NCBI GenBank assembly: GCA_963281155.1
Contig: CAUJLY010000002.1
Location: forward strand, 1,674,001-1,738,000
Direction of reading: 5' to 3'
Length of the DNA: 64,000 nucleotides
Origin: Rhabditophanes sp. KR3021
Taxonomy: Eukaryota; Nematoda; Chromadorea; Rhabditida; Alloionematidae
The notes below the pieces were generated by a model, which saw only the letters and a program-made list of their open reading frames with translations, was not told the origin of the DNA and searched no databases. Shown here piece by piece: positions 11,258-20,513 of the stretch. Both the position numbers and the translations under genes were made by a program. The number at the start of each line of letters is the position of its first letter. The first letter of the stretch is position 1.

Positions 11258-12916
11258 TTACTGCTTGGAAAATGCCAAATCTCCACCAAGATACATTGAA
11301 TGAAAACCCATTGGTAATTGTTTTGGAATATAACAACGAGCTACTTCAGACAAATCCTTAGCATCTAAAATGACAACAAAACTTAGGTCGCCTTGCTTAA
11401 GATTGGTAATAATTGGAACAATTAAGACACCATCATCTTCTTCAGTTGATCCTGGCTTAGCAACAAAGATTGGTTCAGTTGGAAAGAAAGATTTTTTGTC
11501 TTTTTTCCAAGAAATAAAAGTGTTATTTGTGGTGTTTGCCTTGACGATAGCTGAATTGTCTGGTTCATCTTTTTGAATAACAGCACCATAACAGTATTTG
11601 TAATTTTTTGTGTTAATAGCATAGTTGATTTGAGGAAACTCAAATGGAACTGTACAAATCTTTTCTGGACTTAAATGTACTTTTCCATCTTGAGTCAAAA
11701 CAGCAGTACAGGTAATTCTTTTCTTGTTATGATAGTTTTTAAGTAAATCGTCACCTTCCTTAGCATCATCTGGAATAGTCAATGGAACAACCATTCTATG
11801 CAAATAAGAACGGAAATCGTCATTTTCACCAAAGATATTGTCTGATCTCATTTGTTCAACACTTAATCCTTCCAAAGTAGAAGGTTTCTTCATTGAGCAA
11901 AAATCCAAAACTAAATAATCACCATCTTCATATGAATTAGCATGGTGGAAGGCAAAGAATACATCACTTTGAACTTTCAAACCAATCTTAGTTCCAGTTC
12001 TTTTGTCAAGAATATGAATAACATTCAAAGTATCTTCCAAAAACTCAAAAGTATCTCTAAAAGCTTTTCCAGTTACTTTTCTTGTTAACAATTGCATGAC
12101 ATTAATTCTTAGTGGTGTTTCAATTAAAACCATATAATTTTCAGTCATTCCAAATGAATGATAATAAGGAGGTTTTGCAGAGTTAATTAGTTTGATTGTT
12201 CCAATAGTTTCAGTTGAATCGAAACCATTGCTTTCTTTAGATTTATCCAAATTTGGGTTAGGTACTTTAGTAAAGATAAAAGACCCATTTTTGCCGAAAT
12301 TGGAACCAATATTGTAAACATTGCCCTCTTGATCGTATTGTTGATGGGCTGTATTAGAGTGAAGAGCAACATACTTGTCGACATTCACCAATTCCAATGT
12401 ATCCAAATTAGTAGCATCAATTTCTCTGATTCTTGGAAATTCAGATGTGGCATAAATTTTATCTCCTACCTTCAAAAAATTAACATTGCAGTTGTCACTT
12501 TCAAATTCAGTTGTAGTAAAGGCATTAAAAAACTTAGAGAAAATATTTTTGCAAGGATCAGGGAAGGAAGCCGTTCCAAATTCAGTTACGACAATTCTAT
12601 TAGCATTTGTATTTTCAGTGTAAGAGTTTCCTTTCAAGAATTTGGCCATGTAAGTCATTTTTCCATCATTAAAAGTATATTTTTGGAAGTAAGCTAGTCC
12701 ATCAAACCAATGATTGTATGTGGTATTACCAAAATCAAACATTCCTGTTCCTTGTCTCATTAAAGCTCCATGAAGCCAAGATGGAATTGTTCCTAAATTA
12801 TGTTATTTAAAAATGTTTATTATTGAATTACCTTTGACATCACACTCAATAGGAGTAGGAACTTCTTCGAAATTAGAAAACAAAGTTTTATTATCAATAA
12901 CGTCTTCGGCAGTCAT
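11258..12916 (-). CDS. Carotenoid oxygenase (BCO/RPE65 family)
   Basis: Exons 12832-12916 and 11258-12792 join in phase 1 to 539 aa, typical for animal BCO1/BCO2. The N-terminus reads PTPIECDVKGTIPSWLHGAL followed by MRQGTGMFDFG, the family's 'G.iP.wL.G.l.R.GPG.f..G' signature. The four histidines that hold the catalytic Fe(II) are all visible: NTAHQQYD (about 178), YYHSFGMTENY (about 240), AFHHANSYEDGD (about 311) and GFHSMYLGG (about 526). The enzyme would cleave carotenoids or apocarotenoids with O2. There is no signal peptide. Whether it is BCO1-like, BCO2-like or a nematode-specific branch cannot be decided by eye. Confidence 0.93.
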
Positions 12917-13849
12917 TTTAAAATATCACTAAACAGTACAATAATTGTATTAATGTCAAATAAAAGGCATTTTCTTTTATATATGAAACTAACAGAAGTA
13001 ATGCCATACAAATCATACAATTTACACAGTCACACCACTTATCAATCATAGTTTGTAGCTTTTACTTTCACACAAAGAAGAAATCAATGGGTATGTTTAT
13101 AAAATTTTATGATAACTTGTGTTGAAGTTATGTGGTTAAGATAACAAATAAAGGTAAGCAATTTTTTTCTATTTGATCATTCAAATATATGTGATAACCT
13201 TGGAAAAGTTATATTAGAATATAATGGAAGCGTTATTTGAATGATATATTTTTTAAATATTGTATTGTAGTCTATTTAATAGAATAATATGATGTTATTT
13301 ATTTCGTAATGATGGCGGTTTAATTTGATATATTTTTAATTATGTTGTTTGTACTTTGTTTTCATATTTTTTAAGGCTTTATTTCTTTAGGCTTTAATTT
13401 TATTTTTTTATAATAGAGTATTATATAAATCACACGAACTGCATGTTTAATTATCTTTATTCATACATCTAATTGATTGAATATTTAATTCATAACTGTT
13501 AGATTATTGCGAATTGTTGCATATTCATTATAGGTTTAAAGAACAACCATATTAAAATAAAAATTTTGAAGTATTCGATCATTTATTACAAGAACAAAAC
13601 GTGCAAATATCAACTTAAATTCATTTTTAACTGATGAAATAATAAAGAATTCAACAATATGTACGTCAATTTTTTAACTCATTACTAGTAGCTTTTTACG
13701 ATAAAATTTGGATAAGCTTAGTTGGTTTGATTGTTTATTTGTATGCTGTTTTTAATTTATTTAAGTGTTGTAGAAAGATAACTATTGCAAAGGAAAATGA
13801 TTAAAATAAATAATATATTAATTTGATAATAGGTGTTTAATGCAAAAAA
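12917..13849. other. Intergenic stretch, no gene seen
   Basis: Very AT-rich DNA between the carotenoid oxygenase start and the 5S rRNA copy. No coding segment or RNA gene recognised. Confidence 0.5.
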
Positions 13850-13966
13850 GCTTACACCACTACGGATTCCCAGGACGTCTCTGATCCAAGTACTAGGTAA
13901 CTCGAAGTTGATTCACTTCTCAGATCGAACAGGATGAGGTGCTTTCAACATGATATGAGCGTAAGC
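13850..13966 (-). rRNA. 5S rRNA, variant copy
   Basis: Read on the minus strand it starts GCTTACGCTCATATC and ends GTGGTGTAAGC before a T-run, the Pol III terminator. It is 117 nt. Compared with the two 118-nt copies at 33846 and 48288, which agree with each other, it has three substitutions and one deleted base. One change lies in the internal C-box region (GGATCAGAGACG instead of GGATCGGAGACG), so this may be a weakly active or pseudogene copy. An SL RNA gene lies 148 bp upstream on the same strand, the 5S-SL linkage known from nematodes. Confidence 0.85.
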
Positions 13967-14113
13967 GATAATATCTTTTAACAAAATATATTTATAATAA
14001 AGATACTCTTTCAAACACCAGTTTTATGGGTTAAAAGTATTTAATACCATGTCACATTCAGTAATATAGCATTACAACAATTTGAGTTTTTTAAAAATGT
14101 CATTGCTTATTTA

Positions 14114-14207
14114 TTAGAGACCTTTTCAAGTCTCATTCCAAAATTTGCTAACAGAATTCATATAGAACCCTGAACGCATACTAACCTCAAACTGGGTTTT
14201 TTAAACC
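14114..14207 (-). ncRNA. Spliced leader (SL) RNA gene, copy 1
   Basis: The transcript would begin GGTTTAAAAAACCC, with a 22-nt leader ending TTTGAG followed by the GTTAGT splice donor. About 40 nt later comes the Sm-binding site AAATTTTGGAA, and then a 3' hairpin GAGAC-TTGAAAA-GGTCTC. This is the anatomy of nematode SL1 RNA: a 22-nt leader, donor, Sm site and 3' stem. The leader differs from canonical SL1 only in its AT-rich middle. The RNA donates the leader to mRNA 5' ends by trans-splicing. Copy 2 at 39873 has an identical leader and donor. Confidence 0.93.
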
Positions 14208-14244
14208 GTCTTAGTATATTTATTGCTGTCTTTTATAGATACAT

Positions 14245-14265
14245 ATGTGAAAGTCGGAAGTAGGA
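14245..14265 (-). promoter_or_regulatory. Proximal sequence element (PSE)-like motif of SL RNA copy 1
   Basis: Read on the minus strand, TCCTACTTCCGACTTTCACAT sits with its 5' end 58 nt upstream of the SL RNA start. The same block differs by one substitution plus a nearby change at exactly the same distance from SL copy 2. A conserved block around -60 is what snRNA-type promoters use to recruit SNAPc. It is identified by conservation between the two copies, not by a known consensus. Confidence 0.65.
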
Positions 14266-14312
14266 CTTTGCAAAAGACATTTACATTACTGTTGTTGTAA
14301 AGAAACTTTAAT

Positions 14313-15457
14313 TTATTTGCTAGTGAAAATTTCTATAATAACCGTATATACAAACTTTGTTGACATTATTACAAGCATGAAGTAAATTCTTTTACCTCCG
14401 GAATTATGTTTTCTGGGCTTGAACTTGGTAGTATTGTCTACATCAAGATCATCATCTGGAACATCTACTTCACAACCACAATTTTCATCGCTACTAAATT
14501 CATTGTCACCACCATCAGAACTGAAGTCGTCTTCGTCAATAACTTCATTATCATCGGTACAATTGCCATCCACATTATTATCTTTTTTGGGATTATTAGG
14601 ATTTATGTCGGACTAAAAAAACATTATTATTACACAATTAGCATATTGATATTATATTTATATGTTGATTTACAGGGGTGGAATTCCCTCACTTTAGCCC
14701 GGGTCTATTTTACCATGTTTTGGAAAATGGGGAAGATGGTGGAAAAAATTTTAAAGCACATTTTGAATATTGTTTGTTTTAAAACGAAGTATTGAAACAA
14801 GTTTGTGTAAAAAGTGAATACCTTACTACAATTATTTAAAATATAGTAATTTAACGTACATCTGATGGCCGCCTTTTCTATCTTTAACTGCAGGACTTCC
14901 ACCACTTTTAATTGATACATTGCCAGTAGTGTCACGCTTCAAACTTTTGATGGTGTCTTCCAAATCCAGATTTCCAAACTCTTCACAAAGATCCTCTTGA
15001 CTCTGATCACAACGTTTATATGTCTCACAATAAGCCAAACATAATACTTCCTTATAAAGCTCTTTAAATTGTTTTTTGTTAAAAACATTTTTGACCACCA
15101 ACCACATTTTTCACGTGCATCGTGGAGCTCCCTAGCAATTTTCCTTAATTTCAATTTGGTTGACATAATAAACGGTTCATTCTGTAAATCCTCAAAGGGA
15201 AGTTCAAAGAGTTCCATCCATTTGACAAGGCAGGATCTTTCATCAATTGTGCATTCGAAATTTTTTATGATCGCTCCATTAGTAACAGGTTTTCTCTCAA
15301 CATGCAGACAAGTGTAATAAATAAAGGAGTCACTAATTTTTGCTTGGAATTTGAAGTTGAGAATTGCAAACATAGTTGACGAGAGAATGAAAGTAAACAA
15401 GCAAAGGTATCTTAGACGAAATATAACTAAGATGCACCTATCTATAATATGTATCAA
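14313..15457 (-). CDS. Multi-exon protein with paired cysteines and acidic tail, unknown
   Basis: Two coding blocks overlap in different frames near 15080-15110 and can be joined by a possible 41-nt intron with acceptor TTTAAAG. The upstream block has a hydrophobic start, FRLRYLCLFTFILSS or a later Met (MFAILNFKFQ), then CLHVERKPVTNG and NFECTIDERSC. The downstream block has FKELYKEVLCLAYCETYKRC with several Cys, like small secreted helical proteins. A separate acidic exon (14399-14616: NEVIDEDDFSSDGGDNEFSS, CGCEVDVPDDD) follows, with clear acceptor and donor. I could not link it in frame to the Cys block, so an exon is missing or the gene is damaged. Function unknown. Confidence 0.4.
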
Positions 15458-15859
15458 TTTCCGACAATTCTAAAGCGGCATTCTTTGGAATAAAAAGTAA
15501 TTTAGTCATTGAACGAAATAAATTGTTGATACTATTGTTTTATACCAATCTTTTCTGTAAGACGCAATAACTATTAGATTCGTAAAATTATCTCTTAATC
15601 ATAATGGCATCTCTCAGACAGAATTCCAATAAAATCCTACTTTTACTTCATAAGATTAGTGTCAAAATATTTTGCCGACTTATAATCAAACATAAAAAAA
15701 TGATATCAAACATGTTATTAATAAGAACTTCAAAAAAATATTCCGTATTGAATAGTCGCTTCTGGAATTTGCTTCCAAAACATTACCACTCTCTTCTTCG
15801 ATACTTTAACGTTAAAAAAAGTCTATTCCACCTACCTACTTTATTTTCGTACTTTCGTC

Positions 15860-16033
15860 CTTTGCAAGGAATTTCATCACAACTTCTGATGTTCATTGAA
15901 TCTCTTCCACAATTGTAGTCAATAGTACTTTGAGGGGTAGTGTATCTTCTGTATCTAGCTTGTGATCCACGACCACATGAACTTGAACACTGATTCCATG
16001 AACTCCATTCCTTCAACTCATTCACGAAATACA
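15860..16033 (-). pseudogene. Thrombospondin type-1 repeat, isolated exon or fragment
   Basis: The minus-strand frame reads EWSSWNQCSSSCGRGSQARYRR, then YNCGRDSMNIRSCDEIPCKG. This is a full TSR layout: W..W..CS.SCG.G...R.R, then CG and a final C....C. One Cys usually found after the Arg strand is replaced (RRYTT). The frame has no ATG and a stop just upstream (TGA near 16043), so it is either an internal exon whose partners I cannot find or a relic. TSRs occur in secreted and adhesion proteins. An open frame on the other strand at 15604-15918 is a shadow. Confidence 0.55.
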
Positions 16034-16537
16034 CATTTCTTCATTGTTACTTCACGCAAATAACAAAAAAGTAATTTGAAGCATTTTTAAATTAAAAAAG
16101 ACGTTTATTTGTTCATTTAAATGGTAAAAAATAATTATATTCAAATTTTGAAACACATAATCAAAAAGATATTTTACGAGCATCATTAATAATATGCAAG
16201 GATGTCAAGCAATAATAGGAGTCTAAGTGCTTATGTATAATTTGATTAAATTGATAGTTATTCTTTTTCTATTCATTTTTAAAGTAATCAAACTAAAGAC
16301 ATCTATGAATTGAAATAGTTTATTAGATTTTTACTATACTTTAAATAAAATAAATTCTTTACTAACATAGTATTACAACTTTAATTATATCAAAACAAAA
16401 GGCTTAAATGGTACAAAATATCATTAGTTTATGCTTATGTACTTTCGCTTCCTTTGCTTGTATTTATAAATTGGACGATGGATTATGTATGGGCATTAAA
16501 GTTCTGGATGTCCGGTTTATCTAGTTAGTTTGATAAC

Positions 16538-16997
16538 TTATTTGTTGAAGTTTCTAGATTTAAGATGGTTGATGATATCTTCATTTGATACTCCTAATTC
16601 CTTTCCTGCGCTAAGAACTTCCATTAATCTGTTTTCTAGACCAGTGATTACTATAACAAGTGCACATTAATTTTGATAAGAAAATCAATTTATACTTACG
16701 TTGAACTTTGGATGAGTCAAGACTTCTTTTCATTGGCTGCCAAGCTAGACTTCTTTTCATTGGTTGCCAAGCTAGTTGTCTCGTGCTTCTGCCGTTTGAT
16801 CGTTCGTAATCGTTGCCATCTTCGACAACTAAGGGTAAATTTTGATCAGTGCTTTGATTAAGTTGGTACTTAATTTGGGCAATTTGATCTTCCAACAATT
16901 CCAGTTGAGCTCTGGCGTTATAAGCAGGTGCGGCACTAACAGTAACGAATAATACTGTTGTGACGAATATTAAAAAATTTACCGATTTAGAAAACAT
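16538..16997 (-). CDS. nlp-40: NLP-40-like neuropeptide precursor
   Basis: Exons 16700-16997 and 16538-16650 join in phase 1 to 136 aa. Residues 1-22 are a clear signal peptide (MFSKSVNFLIFVTTVLFVTV, then SAA). After a Gln-rich spacer come two dibasic-flanked peptides, QLAWQPM-KR and SLAWQPM-KR, with no Gly for amidation. The AWQPM ending is that of the C. elegans NLP-40 peptide MVAWQPM, known as the intestinal ligand of the receptor AEX-2 that drives the expulsion step of defecation. The C-terminal exon (ITGLENRLMEVLSAGKELG) is an amphipathic helix. Only these two copies of the active core are seen. Confidence 0.85.
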
Positions 16998-17854
16998 TAT
17001 ATAAATGAATTAACCTTTAAAAAACAAATTAAGTATGGTATCGATAAAGCGTATAAGCTCAAGAACAGTCCTTAAAGAAAAGATCTGTTTTGTATAATAC
17101 GACCTAACAAAAATTCTTGCTTATATATTACCCCTCGATAAAATTAATTTTCCCTGTTATCATAATTTTAACATACACTTAAAACGGATCATTTAGGGAA
17201 CTTTATTATCACATTCCGTTATGTGTTAAAGCTAGATAAGAATAAGATATTATTAAGTACTGAAAAAGCATTGAAGGTGTGTACAAGTTTAGTTTGAAAA
17301 AAAAATTATACTTTTCGTCTATTATTTAGGATCTTTTATGATTGTGACAAATTGTATGATGTTTCCTTAATCTTTAAGAATAATAAACCCAAAAAAATAG
17401 ACTGTGTTTTTTGATATTATAAGTTGGCGATGGGCCCATCTAAAAGTTCATCGATAAAGCCGAGGTGGGAGGCTGATTAATGAAATGTTGTCTCTTCACA
17501 GCAGAATGAACAAAAAGAATGTGGCGTCATATTTTATACTGTTTGTGTAGTCTTTGAGTAATAAATCCCGGAAAATAATTTATTTTGCTAGTAAATTATA
17601 ACCCATAACCGGAATTGCTTTTGAAGAATTCATGCAAACGGATGCAGACTTATCAATTACAAATTAGACTCTATACACTACAACTTATATTTCAAAATAG
17701 ACAAAGTATTTGACTGTGTCAGATATAAATGAACTTAGTTAAACTTTGAAAAAGAGATCTAATCTAAACGAACTAAATATTTGATCAAGATAAAACACAA
17801 TTTCGAGGAATCAAATTTATTGAATGAATATTTTTAATTTAATTTATATAAAAG

Positions 17855-20430
17855 ATGGTTGCCATCTCAAAATTTAACAATCGTTACCGAAATTTGCAGA
17901 ATAAATTGGCTATTTTGTTAATTATTTCATGTTGTTTGACTAGTATTGCTTTTTTGGTTAATAAAATTGACAGAGCTAATAAAAGCGATGGGAATGACTT
18001 AGACGACGATGACGTGCTAGGTGAGAAGGATTTGTTCTTGGTTTCGTCCGTCTTGAAGAATCCGTCAACGTAAGTACACTAATCATTTTTTATTTTATCA
18101 AATTTAAGGCAACAAGACAAAGATTTACTTTTCTTATCATTTATATCAAAGAAAAACAATTTGTCCGCAGCTTTAAAATGTGTGAGTATTGATGATAAAG
18201 GCAATAAATGGATCACTGACTTAATTAACACGAATGTTGATCAAATATCTGAAAAAAAGTTTATTATTTTGTCCAATTGCTTGATCACTAAGAATACCAA
18301 GCATATTTTCCTAAGAGAATCAAAGCGTATGATTCACCTTAACAATATAGTTTTCGAAGATGATATCACCAATAATCAGACTAAAAATAGGACTACAGTT
18401 TGTCTTAATCCCTTATTTATGTTTGGTGATAAATTGATATTGAAGGGGATGCTAGATTATTACAAGAGTGATGTGGATCAAATTTACACTTACTCAATCA
18501 GTTACAGCAGTGAATTGGAATCCATGCTCAAATTATCTAACGACTTAAATCTCCTCGTTCCATGGTTTTTTAATAGCCAGAGGTAAGTGGATATACAGAT
18601 AACCTGATTTTTTATTAAACTTTTAAAAGGGTGGAAATATAGATAATTAGGTAAATTTAAAAGACTTTCTTGAGTTAACATGTTTTTTGGCACCCGAAGG
18701 CCTTCTTAATTCAGCCTCGGTAATTTCTGGAATGATGAACAGATAAACATCACAAGACTTTTTATTTGGGATTAGTGATTCCTTCCATCGAGTTCCCTTT
18801 GAAGGTCTGTTGCTGATTTCAAGTCTTGTTCTTCTACTAATTTGAAAAACCATCGCACCTTCTATATTTTTGATGTACGGAAAGAATATGTTGTTCTGTA
18901 AAATATCTTTTGCACTGCAAGCATTGAAAATCAGTTTGAATTCACTAACAGCAACTTCAGATTTGTGTTGACTAAATCTCGCATACTTCTCATTAGTCAT
19001 TCCAATGAAACAATATACAGCATATTCCCCTTTCAAAGCATCTAATTCCTTTCATTTGTTGCCTTTATCGAATTCATTTACTTTATATTAACTTACTATC
19101 TGGCATCAAGACATCTTTCTTCTGAGTAGTTTTTCCACCAACAAGATCAGCATCGGCTAAAATGAAATGACTAACAAGTTAATAGACTATTTAAACATAC
19201 TCCTATCACCAAAAGAGATACTACTGAAAGGTTTAGAAACTTTGTGACTGGATTTCTTCTCCAAACTAGCTTGTCGTGCTAAATCATCACCCAATCCACA
19301 ATCAGGTTCCTTGTCTCTTTTCCTTGAATTGTCAACCATGTTTAGATTTAATAGCATCAAATAAGAGTGCAATCTTTAGCAACTGAAATAAACGAGTAAT
19401 TAAATTAGTGCTTAAACATGATGACACGCAAATGCCTTTCAGCTAATATTTATATTTTGAATGAGCATAATACTAAAGAGCAATTAGTATACAATCACTT
19501 TATACCTAAAATTATTAAAAAATTTAAACACTTAAATATTAAATTAATACTAACATTTTATGAAACACAGGTAATTAAGATTGATTTTTTCGTTTTTAGA
19601 ACGTCTCTAGATTCCTTTGAAGACTACCACTCAATTACCTTTAACAATGAAAGTTTTATTGAATCAACAAAGACTGCAGCTCTTGATTGCTATCTAAAGC
19701 ATGCAGCTACGACATCAAAATTTATATTCGTAAATATGAATAATTTCAACATTCCCCACCTTTCATTTTCACACCTTTTCCCAACTAACTACAACCTACA
19801 CAATCACCTCCTCGAGCATCATACTCTCACCGTTTCAAAAGAGAATAAAACTGCTGAGTCAACTATCATCGAACTATCAAAATTATGTGATTGTGTTGGT
19901 TCAAACTGTTCGGCGCCACCATCGTGTACAAAGTTGTCAACACAAATTGTAAGTTTTGTGACTTCCAAAGATAAGAAAACATATGTATCTAATACTGACG
20001 TAAGGACATTTTTTATCTTTCATCATCACCATCATCACCATCATCATATCAAATATTCATTGTTTTATTGTTACAGAAAATAGGTTTGGTCAAGAAAGAT
20101 GAAGAAAATAAAATTGAAAGCAGAGATTTAAATGCTTTTAATTTAGTGGATGATATAGTTGCTGAAAACAAATATTATTTCAATGATCTATTCAAAAATC
20201 TTTGCCCCCAATTATTCGATCAAACAGAAGACATAGGAACTTTTAGAGCAATAGCTGAATATTTAAAGCTATTCCAAATAAACAAATCGTGTACTTTACC
20301 TTTAAGAAAATTAGGTATCAACTGTAGTGTTTCTTCATTTACTTTTGGAAAATCAAAATTAAAAGAAACTCTTTTGCACGTTCCAAAGCATATGTTTTTT
20401 GTAAATTACGCAGATGGATGTCACTTTTAA
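17855..20430 (+). CDS. Family 92 glycosyltransferase (DUF23-like), type II membrane protein
   Basis: Four exons (17855-18069, 18109-18582, 19600-19999, 20077-20430) join in frame to 480 aa. Residues about 19-35 (LAILLIISCCLTSIAFLV) form a single N-terminal membrane anchor, as in Golgi glycosyltransferases. TTVCLNPLFMFGDKLILKGM then YYKSDVDQIYTYSISYSSEL fits the GT92 'C..PLF..w..l..fie.yr..G...fy.Y' block. A second block after intron 2 (TKTAALDCYLKHAATTSKFIFVNM) fits 'ALNDClyk...KYv.f.DiDE', but the acidic DxD-like residues are replaced by VNMNNF, so catalysis may be altered. Intron 2 is about 1 kb and holds an antisense gene (18647-19339). Intron 3 carries a CAT/CAC microsatellite. Confidence 0.65.
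18647..19339 (-). CDS. Nested antisense gene of unknown function (197 aa)
   Basis: Exons 19201-19339, 19097-19156 and 18647-19041 join in frame; the last acceptor (GGAATTAG) is weak but is the only one that keeps the frame. The protein starts MVDNSRKRDKEPDCGLGDDL and is basic and polar, with a more hydrophobic core in the last exon (EYAVYCFIGMTNEKYARF, FKLIFNACSAKDILQNNIFF, KSCDVYLFIIPEITEAELRR). No signal peptide or known motif is evident. The whole gene lies inside intron 2 of the glycosyltransferase gene on the opposite strand. Confidence 0.6.
20026..20048. repeat. CAT/CAC trinucleotide microsatellite in an intron
   Basis: A run of CATCATCACCATCATCACC type inside intron 3 of the glycosyltransferase gene. 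It would read as poly-His if translated but lies between a good donor (GAC/GTAAGG) and acceptor (TTACAG). Confidence 0.85.
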
Positions 20431-20513
20431 TGGATATTTATTTACTAGATATAATTTTTATATAATATTACATAATTGTTATTAACATTTCTTTTATATA
20501 AATTGCTAATATT

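Noticed and set aside
15604..15918. Plus-strand 104-codon open frame
   Set aside because: It is antisense to the clear TSP1 repeat and has no recognisable features.
19418..19599. Coding start upstream of glycosyltransferase exon 3
   Set aside because: The open frame extends left, but the TTTTTAG acceptor at 19599 restores frame with the earlier exon and gives a coherent GT92 protein.
20029..20055. Poly-His tract in a protein
   Set aside because: The CAT/CAC run lies between a good donor and acceptor and is intronic.
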